A stretch of 64,000 nt of DNA from Planctomycetota bacterium (GTDB lineage: Bacteria; Planctomycetota; UBA1135; GCA-002686595), in assembly GCA_020638855.1 (NCBI GenBank), contig JACKHT010000002.1:1-64000 (forward strand), written 5' to 3'. Positions 9,714 to 20,279 of this stretch are shown here, piece by piece. The notes under the pieces are model-generated. The model was not told where the DNA came from. It saw only the letters and a list, made by a program, of their open reading frames with translations, and ran no database searches. Numbering within the stretch: position 1 is the stretch's first letter; each line of letters opens with the position of its first letter. The translations under genes and the position numbers were made by a program.

Positions 9714-9719
9714 TACTCT
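9714..9719 (+). promoter_or_regulatory. candidate -10 box (TACTCT) of lysS
   Basis: TACTCT lies 10 nt before the ATG at 9730, giving a leader of only a few nucleotides if used. Confidence 0.3.
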
Positions 9720-9729
9720 GGGGCTCGCC

Positions 9730-11223
9730 ATGACCGAAATAGCCCAGTCGGACCGACTCGCCAAATTGGAGACCCTGCGCGCGGCGGGGATTGATCCGTA
9801 TCCCCCGCGCGGAGTCGATGGGACCCCCATCGACCAAGTCTTGGCCGGAATGGGAAGCCCGGAGGCTCCCGGCCCCATGTGCGGCAAGGTCCTCTGGGTC
9901 GCCGGACGTGTGCTTTCGCTGCGCGACTTCGGGAAGCTGATCTTCTGCCCGGTCCTCGACCGAACCGGTCGCATCCAAGTGGGTTTGCAGCGCGACGCGC
10001 TGGCGGACTTTTGGCCCATGCGCAAGACCCTGGACGCGGGGGACTTGGTAGGGATTCGTGGGGAACTCGGATTCACCCAGAAGGGCGAACCCACGGTTTG
10101 GGCCCAAGAGGTGCGCCTGTTGGCCAAGTCGGTCGCAGCTCCGCCCGAAAAGTGGCACGGATTGACCGACAAGGAAACGCGCTACCGCCGACGCTACGTG
10201 GACCTGTGGGCCTCCGACGAGGTCATGCGCGTGTTCCTCCAGCGCAGCCAGATCCTGAGCAGCATCCGGCGCTTCCTCGAGGCCCGCGGATACCTCGAAG
10301 TGGAAACCCCGACGCTCCATCCGATCATGGGCGGCGCCACGGCGCGCCCGTTCATCACCCACCACAATGCGCTGGATACCGACTTGTACCTGCGCGTCGC
10401 CCCCGAGCTGTACCTCAAGCGACTGATTGTCGGGGGAATGGAGCGCGTGTTTGAAATCGCCCGCAACTTCCGCAATGAGGGCCTTTCCGTCCGGCACAAC
10501 CCCGAGTTCACCATGCTCGAGCTGTACCAGGCCCATGCCGACTACCACCACATGATGGAGATCACCGAAACGATGATTTCCAGCTTGGCGATGGAGCTGT
10601 ATGGCAGAACCCAGATCACCTGGCGCGGCAAGGAATTCGATCTCAAGGCTCCCTTCGAGCGACGTACCTATGCCGATGCGTTCCAGAGCGCCAACGGTTG
10701 CGCATTCGACGACGAACCGGCCGTTCGTGCCCGGGCCAAAGAGCTTGGCTTGCACGACCATGGGGACTACTGGAAGCTGATGAACGACGTGTTCGAGGCC
10801 ACCGCAGAGAAGGACTTGATCGGCCCGCTCTTTCTGTGCGACTACCCCATCCAAATCTGCCCCTTGGCCAAGCGATCCACCAGCGACCCGCGTCTGGCTG
10901 AGCGCTTTGAGATTTTCCTCGATGGCATGGAACTGGGCAACGCCTTCACCGAACTCAACGATCCCGCCGATCAGCAGGAACGCTTCCAAGCCCAGGTCGA
11001 TAGCAAGGACCCCGAAAGCCCCGCCGAGGTGGACATCGACTACGTCCAAGCGCTCGAGTACGGCATGCCCCCCGCCGGAGGTTTGGGCATCGGCATCGAC
11101 CGCTTGGTGATGGTGCTGACCGGCCAGGATTCGATCCGCGACGTGTTGCTCTTTCCGGCCATGCGCAAGCTGGCGCCGGGCGGTAACGAGGTCCACGAAG
11201 TCGAGAGCCCGGCCGAGGCCTGA
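9730..11223 (+). CDS. lysS: lysyl-tRNA synthetase, class II
   Basis: LysS charges tRNA-Lys. The 497-residue protein has an N-terminal OB-fold anticodon-binding domain (about residues 50-150, VAGRVLSLRDFGKLIFCPVL) and a class II catalytic core. Motif 2 is in FRNEGLSVRHNPEFTMLELY, and motif 3 is in GGLGIGIDRLVMVLTGQ near the C-terminus. The frame is open upstream into the tRNA, so the ATG at 9730 was chosen for family length and the TACTCT box just upstream. The Lol-type permease gene starts 3 nt after its stop, so they may be co-transcribed. Confidence 0.96.
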   Translation: MTEIAQSDRLAKLETLRAAGIDPYPPRGVDGTPIDQVLAGMGSPEAPGPMCGKVLWVAGRVLSLRDFGKLIFCPVLDRTGRIQVGLQRDALADFWPMRKTLDAGDLVGIRGELGFTQKGEPTVWAQEVRLLAKSVAAPPEKWHGLTDKETRYRRRYVDLWASDEVMRVFLQRSQILSSIRRFLEARGYLEVETPTLHPIMGGATARPFITHHNALDTDLYLRVAPELYLKRLIVGGMERVFEIARNFRNEGLSVRHNPEFTMLELYQAHADYHHMMEITETMISSLAMELYGRTQITWRGKEFDLKAPFERRTYADAFQSANGCAFDDEPAVRARAKELGLHDHGDYWKLMNDVFEATAEKDLIGPLFLCDYPIQICPLAKRSTSDPRLAERFEIFLDGMELGNAFTELNDPADQQERFQAQVDSKDPESPAEVDIDYVQALEYGMPPAGGLGIGIDRLVMVLTGQDSIRDVLLFPAMRKLAPGGNEVHEVESPAEA

Positions 11224-11226
11224 TCC

Positions 11227-12619
11227 ATGTACCGCTTCTTCCTGAGCCAGCGTTACATCCGTATGCGGCCGATCAATTGGATCGGAACGCTCAGCATCTT
11301 TGTGGCGGTTTCGGCGCTGATCTTGATCCTGGCGATCATGTCGGGCTTCCTCGAGAAGAGCCGCGAGCATTTGCGTGGGCACCTATCGGACTTGGTCATC
11401 GCGCCTTCGTTCGACATTCCGTTGAATTCCAACGGTCAAACGCCTCCGCGCGCGGCGGGCCCCATCTTGGAAGCGGTCCGGGCGCATCCGTCGGTCCAAG
11501 CCGCTGCGGCCCAAATGGTCTGGTTTGGCATGCTCGTCCCCCCCCGGGGTGAAACCGTGCTCAGCGATCCCTCGGGCATGGGGATGGTCATGGTCAGCTT
11601 TGTGGGGGTCGACATCCCCGATGAATACGGGGCCACCAGCCTGCGCAAGGACTTGGAGATCAAGGTCGAGAACGGGTTGCCCGGCCAGCGCCCAGAGAAT
11701 CTGGACGACCCCTTTGCGTACCCTAAGGACTACGAGCGGGATCCGGACGAACGCCCGCTCGACTGCATCCTGATGGGCGAACGCTTGGCCGCCAACTGGG
11801 GACTGCGCAAGGGCGACCAGGTCGAACTCGCCACAGCAACCCTCGACCCCGACACGGGTTCGTTCCGGCAAGCCGCCAACCGCACGGTTGTCTTGGCGGG
11901 AACCTACCGCAGCACCTTCAATGAGATGGACCTGTCGCGCATCTACATGAAGCGCGAAGCTTTGGCGGATTGGCTCGGGCGCCATGGCCAGTACAGCCAA
12001 CTCGTGGTCAAACTGCGCGACTACGAGCGCGATTGGGTGCAAACGAAGGCGGACTTGCGACAGGAACTGGGTCAACGGGGGTTGATTCATCCCTCGCCCA
12101 AGACTTACACCCCGGGCGACTTTGGCTGGGAAATCCAAACCTGGGAGGACTCGCGGCACTCCATGCTCGCCGCGATCGAAAACGAGCGCGCGCTGCTGGG
12201 GATCATGCTGGGGTTGGTGCTTTTGGTTGCCGGCTTCGGTGTTTTTGCCATCCTTTCGATGATGGTTTCTGAAAAGCGCCGTGACATCGGCATCTTGAGC
12301 GCCTTGGGCGCTACTCCGAAGGGAATCTTGACTCTGTTTCTCTCGATCGGAGGCCTGGAAGCTTTGGTCGGCGCCTTCCTAGGTGTGGTGATGGGAGTCT
12401 ACGCGGCGCACAACATCAACGATTTCGAATTGTGGCTCAGTTCGACCTTCGGCATCCAAATCTTCGACCGCAAGGTGTACTACTTCGACCACATTCCAAC
12501 CGTGATCGAATGGGGCGGAATCGTCCTGATCGCCGTCGCGGCGGTCGGTACGGCCTTGGTTGCAGCCGCCATCCCCGCCCTGCGAGCAGCCTACCTGAAC
12601 CCCGTGGATGCCTTGCGCT

Positions 12620-12627
<8 letters not shown>
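11227..12627 (+). CDS. lolC: LolC/LolE-type ABC transporter permease
   Basis: The 466-residue inner-membrane permease belongs to the FtsX/LolCE family, which extracts lipoproteins from the inner membrane for transfer to the outer membrane. The first membrane helix (about residues 18-40, IGTLSIFVAVSALILILAIM) precedes a large periplasmic domain. Three more helices follow in the last third, with the typical GVFAILSMMVSEKRRDIGILSALGA region. It overlaps the ATPase gene by 8 bp. Only one permease gene is seen, so a homodimer is likely; C and E types cannot be told apart here. Confidence 0.88.
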
Positions 12628-13369
<742 letters not shown>

Positions 13370-13396
<27 letters not shown>

Positions 13397-14269
13397 GCGA
13401 TCCGATAGCCGTCGCCAGGGATCGAGTCCCGAGGGAACCAACAGCGGGTAGTCGACCGGATGGCGGCGGACTTGGAGTCGGCCGCCTTCCTGGAGCCGCG
13501 CAACCTCGTGTCCGTCGAGCACCACCGCGACCCCACTCTTGCAGCGAATCACCTCGGTGGTCACCACCGATTCGGGTCCCAGCACCAGCGGCCGATGGGC
13601 CAAGGCGTGGGCGGAAATCGGTGTGACCACGATGCCCTGCAGTTCGGGCGCCAAGATTGGCCCCCCCGCCGCCAACGAATAGGCCGTCGAGCCGCTGGCC
13701 GTGGCCAGGATCAACCCGTCCGCGTGGTACTCCGTGGCGATTTGTTCATCGACATAGAGTTTGAGAGCCACCATGGCCGATGCCGCTGGACGGGCGATGA
13801 CGGCATCGTTCAGGCATAGGTAGCGCGATCCGTCGGGCAGCTCGACTTCCAAGCGCATGCGCATTTCGACCAGGCAACGCCCTTCCAGCACCTCGGTGAG
13901 GCCCGCTTGCCAGGCATTGCCCAAGACCGGAGCCAGGAAACCCACCCGACCAAAGTGCACGCCCAAAACCGGAGTCGGGCGCCGCCCGAAAGCGCGCACC
14001 GCAGTCAGCACCGAACCGTCGCCACCGAGCACCACGACCAGGTCCACCTCCGGGGGCTTGCCCTCGCCTCGGTCGCCGTGTCGTTCGGCAAAGCCGCGCA
14101 CGTCGGGCTCCACCGTCACGTCGATCTTCCGCTCCTGGAGCCAACGGACCATGGGACCCAGTGCACTCTCGACGCTGAGCTTCTGCCCATCGCCGAGCAG
14201 CAAAACCCGCCGAACCGGACCCTTCCAAGTGTGGGTACCCCCGCGGGAGCGTAGGCTTGAGGAATCCAT
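13370..14269 (-). CDS. nadK: NAD kinase
   Basis: NadK phosphorylates NAD to NADP with ATP. The 299-residue protein has the catalytic GGDGS motif (VVLGGDGSVLTAVRAFG, about residue 82) and the glycine-rich TASGSTAYSLAAGGPILAP segment. The ATG at 14269, 2 nt after the dxs stop, is preferred; a TTG at 14275 overlapping the dxs stop is the alternative. It is the last gene of the xseB-ispA-dxs-nadK unit. NADPH made downstream of it feeds the isoprenoid pathway, which fits the linkage. Its 3' end overlaps the convergent lolD gene. Confidence 0.94.
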
Positions 14270-14271
14270 AG

Positions 14272-16260
14272 TCAATGGCCGGCCGGGCTACGCCGCGTTC
14301 CGCCCAGCAGGTTGCGGACGGTGCGTGCGACCCGCTCGGTATCCAAGCCGGCCTCGGCCAATTGCTCTTCGACCGTGGAGCGGTGCTCGAGGAACCGATC
14401 GGGCATACCCAAGATCTTGACCTTGGCCAGCGGGCTCGCATCCCATGCAGCCAGGCGGTTGGCGGCTTCCAGCACGGCCGAACCGAAGCCCCCCATGCGT
14501 TGGTGGGCCTCCAAGGTCACGATGTGCTGGTACGCCTTGAGGTGGCCGCGCAACAAATCCTCGTCGAGCGGTTTGACGAAACGCGCATCCACAACGCCCA
14601 AGCGGTGGCCTTCTTCGGCCAACAATGCGGCGACTTCGAGCGCGGTTTGCACCATCGAGCCATAAGCCCACAGCACCACTTGGGTTCCCTCGCGCAAGAC
14701 CTCGGCCTTGCCGGGAACCATGGGGCTCCGCTCGCGTTCGGGGATCGACTCTTCCTTGGGGCAATTGCCCCGCGGATAGCGCAAAGCGGCGGGGTGCTCT
14801 TGGGCCAAGAAGGATCCGAGCATGCGCCGCATGTCGGTTGCGTCGCGGGGTGCTCCAAGGACGAAGTTTGGGAGGGTGCGCAAGAACGCGATGTCGAACG
14901 CCCCATGGTGCGTGGGCCCATCTTGTCCCACGGGACCCGCGCGATCGAGCGCAAGGATCACGGGTAGGTCCTGCAGCGCGATCTCTTGGAAGCACTGGTC
15001 GTAACCCCGTTGCAAGAACGTCGAGTAGATCGCCGCCACGGGTCGCAGCCCGCCCTTGGCCATCCCCGCCGCCATGGCCAGGGCATGTTGCTCGGTGATG
15101 CCGGTGTCGTGGAAGCGGCCCGGGTAACGTTCGGCAAAATGCGTCAAGCCGGTGCCCGAAGGCATCGCTGCGGTGATCGCGTGGATGCGCACATCGGAGG
15201 CGGCAGCGCTTTCCAGGGATTCGGCGAATGCTTGGGTGAAGGGGATCCCCTGGGGAACCTTAGGGACGCGCTTGCCTTCGGTCTTGTATTCGAGGGAGGA
15301 GGGTTTGGGTTTGACCGCGTGCACCCGCTCGGGGTGGCTGGGTCCGTCGGGGTGGCCTTTGCCCTTTTCGGTCAACACGTGCAGGATCACCACGCCATCG
15401 AGCTGGCGTACTTTGGCAAGTACGTCGATCAAACCGTTTACGTCGTGCCCATCCACGGGCCCCACGTAGCGCACCCCGGCCTCCTCGAAAACGTGCCCGG
15501 GGACCACCGCGTGGCGCATGACCTCGCCGATGTCGTCGAGGGCCTTGTCGACCCGCGGTCCGATCAGCGGGATGGCGTGGATCAGGCTCTTGGTCTCTTG
15601 CCCGGCGCGCTGCATCAGGCGGTTGGCGCGGATGCGCGACAGGTACTTGGCCAAAGCCCCCACCGACTTGGAAATCGACCACTCGTTGTCGTTGAGCACC
15701 ACGAGCATGCGGACTCCCGACGCACCGGCATGGTTGATGGCTTCGAAGGCCACCCCCGCGCCGAGGCTTGCGTCCCCGATCACACTGACCACCTTGGGCG
15801 GGTTCTCTTCGTGGGCCCGCGCCATGGCGAGTCCCACTCCCAAGCTGATTGAGGTCCCTGCATGCCCCGTATGGAACAGGTCGTAGGGAGACTCTTCGGG
15901 ATGGGTGAAACCACACAGCCCTCCGGTCTGACGGAGCCCTTCGAATCCGGCCATGCGCCCGGTCAAAAGTTTGTGCGGGTAGCACTGATGCGAAACATCG
16001 AAGATCAGGCGGTCGCGTGCAAAGTCGTACAAGTAGTGCAGCGCGACGGTCAATTCGACGATGCCGGTGTTCGAGCCCAGGTGTCCCCCGGTCTGTTGGA
16101 CCGTATCGAGCAGGAAGGAACGCATTTCCTTGCACAGCTGGGGCAGCTGGCTGCGTTCGAGCTCTTTGAGCTGAGCGGGACTTTGGGCCAGGGCCAAAAG
16201 CTCTCCCACGTGGGTTCCGGCCTCTTCCGGGGCGCTGTCTGAGGGTTGGGACTCGACCAT
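14272..16260 (-). CDS. dxs: 1-deoxy-D-xylulose-5-phosphate synthase
   Basis: Dxs condenses pyruvate and glyceraldehyde 3-phosphate in a thiamine-diphosphate-dependent step that starts the MEP isoprenoid pathway. The 662-residue protein has the N-terminal GGHLGSNTGIVELTVALHYL region, the ThDP/Mg motif GDASLGAGVAFEAINHAG...NDNEWSIS, the pyrimidine-binding core (DRAGPVGQDGPTHHGAFD) and the transketolase C-terminal domain. The frame stays open for about 118 codons upstream inside ispA, so the ATG at 16260 was chosen by family length. ispA ends 68 nt upstream and nadK follows directly. Confidence 0.97.
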   Translation of the reverse strand: MVESQPSDSAPEEAGTHVGELLALAQSPAQLKELERSQLPQLCKEMRSFLLDTVQQTGGHLGSNTGIVELTVALHYLYDFARDRLIFDVSHQCYPHKLLTGRMAGFEGLRQTGGLCGFTHPEESPYDLFHTGHAGTSISLGVGLAMARAHEENPPKVVSVIGDASLGAGVAFEAINHAGASGVRMLVVLNDNEWSISKSVGALAKYLSRIRANRLMQRAGQETKSLIHAIPLIGPRVDKALDDIGEVMRHAVVPGHVFEEAGVRYVGPVDGHDVNGLIDVLAKVRQLDGVVILHVLTEKGKGHPDGPSHPERVHAVKPKPSSLEYKTEGKRVPKVPQGIPFTQAFAESLESAAASDVRIHAITAAMPSGTGLTHFAERYPGRFHDTGITEQHALAMAAGMAKGGLRPVAAIYSTFLQRGYDQCFQEIALQDLPVILALDRAGPVGQDGPTHHGAFDIAFLRTLPNFVLGAPRDATDMRRMLGSFLAQEHPAALRYPRGNCPKEESIPERERSPMVPGKAEVLREGTQVVLWAYGSMVQTALEVAALLAEEGHRLGVVDARFVKPLDEDLLRGHLKAYQHIVTLEAHQRMGGFGSAVLEAANRLAAWDASPLAKVKILGMPDRFLEHRSTVEEQLAEAGLDTERVARTVRNLLGGTRRSPAGH

Positions 16261-16328
16261 GACACCATCGTCGACCCCCGCTGCCCGGGCCGCAAGGGAG
16301 AACCTGGACTCCTTGGCTCGGGTCCCGA

Positions 16329-17231
16329 TCAGGAACGTCGAGCCAGCAACCAATCGACCAATTGCAACGCCATGTGGTCGGGACCTAAGCCCAATTGGCG
16401 GGCGGCCTCCCGGGCCTCTTCGGCCCAGGCTTCGGCCTCGGTTCGGGCCCCCTCCAGGCCTAGCCCCTGCACCAGGGTGGCCTTGTCGGCGGCGGCGTCC
16501 TTGCCGGGGGTCTTGCCCAGGTCGGCCGAGTCTCCGGTCACGTCGAGGCAATCGTCGATGGCCTGGAAGCAAAGCCCCAAGGCCAAGCCATAGCGCCGCA
16601 CCGCGGTACGGCAACCATCGTCGGCTCCAGCCGCGATGGCCCCCAATTCGCAGGCCGCTTCGATCAAAGCCGCGGTCTTGAGCCGATGGATGCGGCGCAC
16701 GCCCTCCAGGTCGGTGATCTGTCCTTCGGCCGCAAGATCCAAAACTTGGCCTCCGACCATGCCGGAGGGACCCGCAGCTCGAGCCAGGACCCCGACCATT
16801 TCCAAGGCTCTGGGGCCACCGCTTTGGGCTAGCAATTCAAAAGCCAGTGTGAGCAGCCCGTCGCCCACCAGGACGCCCACGGCCTCGCCGAACACGCTAT
16901 GGGTCGTCGGAACCCCACGGCGCAGGTCGTCGTCATCCATGCACGGAAGGTCATCGTGCACGAGCGAATAGGTGTGTACGAATTCGATGGCGGCCGCGGG
17001 CCCCTGGAGTTCGGAATCTTGCGCCCCCAAAGCGCGACCGAACAATCGGACCAGGCTAGGTCGCAGCCGCTTTCCACCCGCTTCCAACGGATAACGCAAG
17101 GCGCGTGCCAGCTCCACGGGGCCCAAATCCAGCGACTGCAAAGCCTCCTGGAGGCAAGCGTCGCTCCAACGCACTCCCTCACGCAACCATGCCTCGAAAG
17201 CTGCGTGCGAATCGGATTCAGGACTTGCCAT
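16329..17231 (-). CDS. ispA: polyprenyl synthetase (farnesyl/geranylgeranyl diphosphate synthase)
   Basis: This is a trans-prenyl diphosphate synthase of 300 residues that elongates isopentenyl units. The first Asp-rich motif is DDLPCMDDDDLRRG (about residue 87) and the second is DDCLDVTGD (about residue 225). GGKRLRP is near the N-terminus. The start at 17231 lies inside the 3' end of xseB (14-bp overlap), as in the common xseB-ispA-dxs operon. Chain length (C15 or C20) cannot be fixed from sequence alone. Confidence 0.94.
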   Translation of the reverse strand: MASPESDSHAAFEAWLREGVRWSDACLQEALQSLDLGPVELARALRYPLEAGGKRLRPSLVRLFGRALGAQDSELQGPAAAIEFVHTYSLVHDDLPCMDDDDLRRGVPTTHSVFGEAVGVLVGDGLLTLAFELLAQSGGPRALEMVGVLARAAGPSGMVGGQVLDLAAEGQITDLEGVRRIHRLKTAALIEAACELGAIAAGADDGCRTAVRRYGLALGLCFQAIDDCLDVTGDSADLGKTPGKDAAADKATLVQGLGLEGARTEAEAWAEEAREAARQLGLGPDHMALQLVDWLLARRS

Positions 17232-17490
17232 CGGGGTCGATCGCCAGGGGCTGGTCCGGACCGCCAGGCTCCCCGGAAAGTTCTTGGACCTGGGCTCGCA
17301 CCCCCTCGAGTTCTTTGCGGCAACTGCGCAAGAGGGCCACACCCTGTTGGTAGTGCTCCAGGGCTTGTTCCAGCCCCAAATCACCGCTCTCCAAACCAGC
17401 CGCGATGCGTTCGAGTTCGGCCAAGCGTTCGTCGAAAGTGGTCGGAGTGCCTTCGTCGGGGTTACGACTTGCCTGTTTGCTCGCGCTCAT
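17218..17490 (-). CDS. xseB: exodeoxyribonuclease VII small subunit
   Basis: XseB is the small subunit of exonuclease VII. The 90-residue helical protein carries the diagnostic FDERLAELERIAAGLESGDL and LEQALEHYQQGVALL. XseA, the catalytic subunit, is not in the window. The ATG at 17490 was chosen because TACACT lies 6 nt upstream; a GTG at 17496 is the alternative. It heads the xseB-ispA-dxs-nadK unit. Confidence 0.93.
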   Translation of the reverse strand: MSASKQASRNPDEGTPTTFDERLAELERIAAGLESGDLGLEQALEHYQQGVALLRSCRKELEGVRAQVQELSGEPGGPDQPLAIDPDGKS

Positions 17491-17496
17491 GGCCAC

Positions 17497-17502
17497 AGTG
17501 TA
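17497..17502 (-). promoter_or_regulatory. candidate -10 box (TACACT) of the xseB operon
   Basis: TACACT lies 6 nt before the xseB ATG at 17490. A weak -35 (TTCGGA) lies 18 nt further upstream. Confidence 0.4.
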
Positions 17503-17623
17503 GCCCGAGAAGCGACTTCCTCCGAATCGAATCCCGAACCAAGCCGCTCCCCCGGCAGTCCCAGGGCTGGCTTCCTGCGCAACCCAAGCTCACCCGCCCA
17601 AGCATGCCAAGGCCCACTTGAGC

Positions 17624-17629
17624 TAGGCT
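17624..17629 (+). promoter_or_regulatory. candidate -10 box (TAGGCT) of the 17635 methyltransferase gene
   Basis: TAGGCT lies 5 nt before the ATG at 17635. It is the same hexamer as before the genes at 1791 and 36619. Confidence 0.4.
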
Positions 17630-17634
17630 TGGGC

Positions 17635-18615
17635 ATGCTCTCAGCGGAACCCTCCCTTGCCTCGACCACGGTGGCAGTCCCCTGCGGGGTATGCGGATCC
17701 TCCGCGCACGCCGTGTACCAGCCGGGGATGTGCGAGGCGGAAGGTGCCCGATTGGATTGGGTTCGCTGCGCGCAGTGTGGGGTGGTCTACGTGCACCCTA
17801 GGCCGCGGCTGGATGGGCATGCCCGCCTGCTGCAATCGGAGGCCTACCTCGAGCACGGCTTTTCGCGCGGACTCAGCGAATCGACGTACTGGGCCGGCCG
17901 TGACCGATGGCTGGATGAAGCGGACCGCGAGCTGGAAGCGCTCGAACCCCGCTTGGGATACGTGGGCCGATTGCTGGAGTACGGGGCCGGTGGTGGGTTC
18001 TTCGCCGAGGCCGCCCGTCGCCGCGGGTGGCAGGTTCAAACCATCGAAACACGCAAAACCCTCGCCAACTACGCCGAGGAGCAATTCCCATTGCCGGTCT
18101 ACCAAGGCAACCTCGTGGATGCTCCGTTCGACGAGGGATCCTTCGATTGCAGCGTGGCACGCGAAGCGCTGTCGCTCAGCCCGGACCCGCGACAGGTGGT
18201 CGCGCAGCTCTATCGCTGGACTCGGCCGGGTGGGCACCTTTGGATTCGCGAACCGAGCTACTTCCATTCGCCCTGGTTCCGGGGTCTGCGTGCGGCCCAG
18301 CGAATGGTCCCAAGGCGCTTCCTGGGACCCGAACTCACCTCGGTGCTGCGCATCGACGAAACGCACTCCAAGCTTCCGCCCTACCTGCTGCACCACTTCC
18401 ATCGCCCCTCGCTGGAGCGCCTGTTGGTCGATGCGGGCTGGAAGATCGAAGCCATGACCGGCTCGCTGCCCAGGCCCGATTTCTTGTTTCGGCGAGGCCA
18501 CTTGCATGCCCGCGAACGAATCCTGCAATGGGGTTTTCGGGCCATCGATGGGTTGATACGCGGGCGGTTGCTGCCTGCGGCCCACCTCCAGGTCTTGGCC
18601 CGTCGCCCGCTGTGA
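17635..18615 (+). CDS. class I SAM-dependent methyltransferase with N-terminal zinc-ribbon-like motif
   Basis: The 326-residue protein begins with two CxxC pairs (CGVCG near residue 18, CAQCG near residue 49), a small metal-binding module common before methyltransferase domains of the PF13489 type. A Rossmann methyltransferase follows: motif I LLEYGAGGGFFAEAARRRG, and later LYRWTRPGGHLWIREPS. The substrate is unknown; such proteins often act on sugars or lipids of the envelope. The downstream membrane TPR gene overlaps by GTGA, so both are made together. The ATG at 17635 was picked because TAGGCT lies 5 nt upstream and the reading frame before it is antisense to xseB. Confidence 0.8.
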   Translation: MLSAEPSLASTTVAVPCGVCGSSAHAVYQPGMCEAEGARLDWVRCAQCGVVYVHPRPRLDGHARLLQSEAYLEHGFSRGLSESTYWAGRDRWLDEADRELEALEPRLGYVGRLLEYGAGGGFFAEAARRRGWQVQTIETRKTLANYAEEQFPLPVYQGNLVDAPFDEGSFDCSVAREALSLSPDPRQVVAQLYRWTRPGGHLWIREPSYFHSPWFRGLRAAQRMVPRRFLGPELTSVLRIDETHSKLPPYLLHHFHRPSLERLLVDAGWKIEAMTGSLPRPDFLFRRGHLHARERILQWGFRAIDGLIRGRLLPAAHLQVLARRPL

Positions 18616-20279
18616 ACGACGGCGGTTTGCCCCATCCCACCGGGACCTGCGACGGCCAGCCGCCGTGGGCCTTTGGCTTCGCCCTGGTGCTGGGGGTGCT
18701 TGTGTTGTTTTTGGTGCCCGCACTGCGAGCAGGATTTGGGTACGACGATCGTGCCGTAATCCACGAGAACCCGCTGGTTACGGGGTCGGTTTCGGGCTGG
18801 GAGGCTTGGAGCCGGGACTTTTGGCATTCGGCTGGGGATGCGGGGCTTTACCGGCCGTTGGTCACGCTTTCGCTGCGAGCCCAAGCGGATTCCCCCGACC
18901 CCCATCCTCGCCCCTTCCACCTGGTCAACCTGGCCCTGCACGCCTACGTGGTGTTGCTTGCGTTGTGCGTCTGGTTCCCGCGCGGCAGCCTGGGTTGGGG
19001 AGGGGTGGTCGGGCTCTTGCTGTTCGCGTGGCATCCGGTGCAAACCGAAGTCGCGCTCTGGATCCCGGGTAGATCTTCGAGTCTCGCTGCTTGGCTCGGC
19101 TTGCTGGGCATGTGGGCTTGGCTGCGCTCGGGCTCGCGATGGCGTCCGGCCTGGGCCTTCTTGGGAGTCCTGGGGCCTTTGCTGGTGAAAGAAGATGGCT
19201 TGGCGTTTGCCGCATGGTTCGCGGTCATGGGTTCCAAGCGCGATCGCGGAGCCTTGCTCTTGGCCTTGGGAACCTACTTGGGGATGCGCTGGCATGCACT
19301 CGGACCGCACGGATGGGGCGCGATCCACGCGCCGCTGATGGGGCTTTCGCTGTGGGAACGCTTGCAGGTTGGGGGCCGGGTTCTGGTTTGGGGTTGCGCA
19401 GAGTGGGTATGGCCATGGCGTCACCCGCTAGCCCCTGACCGGGCGCAGCTCGCGGCCATGGCGCCCTGGCGTTGGATCGTGGCAGGGACCTTGGCCCTGG
19501 GAGTTTGGGTGTCCGCGCGCAGGGGTCGTGGGCATGGGAGTAGGCCTTGGACTCAGAACCAACGCGCGGCACTGGCCGCCGGTGCGACGGCGTGTTTGCC
19601 TTGGCTGCAGCTGCTGCCAGCACCCGAGTTGTTCGCACCCCGGTTCCTCTACTTGCCGATGCTTTGGGCCATTCCGCTCCTGGATCGCTGGTTTCCGAAA
19701 CCGGTACGGCCCAGGCCTTGGGCCCTTCTGGCGGTGGGATCGGTGTGCTGGATGGGCGTCCAGGGGCTCGTTCCGGCCTATCACGATGCGCTGGGCTACT
19801 GGGAGTACCGTCGTCGCGTCGAACCCGGGCGCGGGGAGGTTTGGAACGGGCTGGGCAACGAATGGCTGCGCACCGGATCGGACCTCAAGGCCCAAGCCGC
19901 CTTCGAACAGGCCATCCAGGTCGACCCTGGGTACAGTCGGAGTTACGTGGGCTTGGCGCTGTGCGCCGAACGGTCGGGGCAACTCGCCAAGGCGGCCGAA
20001 TGGCTGGACCAGGCCCTGTTGCGGCAGCCTGACAACCCCGTAGCCCTCGCCAATCGCGCGCGGCTTTGGATGCAAGAGCTGGCTTGGGGACCTGCCCTGG
20101 CTTTGTACCAAAGGGCTGCGGCCCTCCAACCGGGGCGGGCGGTCTTCTGGCGCGGAGTCGCGCGGTGCTCGTTCGAGCTGGGAGACAAGGAGCTGGGACG
20201 AAAGGCTTTGGAGACCGCACTCGAGCTCGATCCAGGGGATGCCCGCGCGCACCGATTACTCGAGCGCTGGTTGCGGTAG
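18612..20279 (+). CDS. multi-pass membrane protein with C-terminal TPR repeats
   Basis: The 555-residue protein resembles bacterial TMTC-like proteins. It has about nine hydrophobic helices over residues 20-400, a loop after the first helix with FGYDDRAVIHENPLV, and then TPR units (WNGLGNEWLRTGSDLKAQAA; SYVGLALCAERSGQLAKAA; GVARCSFELGDKELGRKALE). The acidic YDD pair after helix 1 recalls GT-C-fold mannosyl/dolichyl-type transferases, so a lipid-linked sugar transferase role is possible but unproven. The GTG start overlaps the methyltransferase stop by 4 bp. The 3' end overlaps the convergent O-methyltransferase by 24 bp. Confidence 0.75.
   Translation: MNDGGLPHPTGTCDGQPPWAFGFALVLGVLVLFLVPALRAGFGYDDRAVIHENPLVTGSVSGWEAWSRDFWHSAGDAGLYRPLVTLSLRAQADSPDPHPRPFHLVNLALHAYVVLLALCVWFPRGSLGWGGVVGLLLFAWHPVQTEVALWIPGRSSSLAAWLGLLGMWAWLRSGSRWRPAWAFLGVLGPLLVKEDGLAFAAWFAVMGSKRDRGALLLALGTYLGMRWHALGPHGWGAIHAPLMGLSLWERLQVGGRVLVWGCAEWVWPWRHPLAPDRAQLAAMAPWRWIVAGTLALGVWVSARRGRGHGSRPWTQNQRAALAAGATACLPWLQLLPAPELFAPRFLYLPMLWAIPLLDRWFPKPVRPRPWALLAVGSVCWMGVQGLVPAYHDALGYWEYRRRVEPGRGEVWNGLGNEWLRTGSDLKAQAAFEQAIQVDPGYSRSYVGLALCAERSGQLAKAAEWLDQALLRQPDNPVALANRARLWMQELAWGPALALYQRAAALQPGRAVFWRGVARCSFELGDKELGRKALETALELDPGDARAHRLLERWLR

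Noticed and set aside
16261..16614. N-terminal extension of dxs
   Set aside because: Arg/Gly-rich translation antiparallel in character to Dxs and inside ispA; family length supports ATG 16260.
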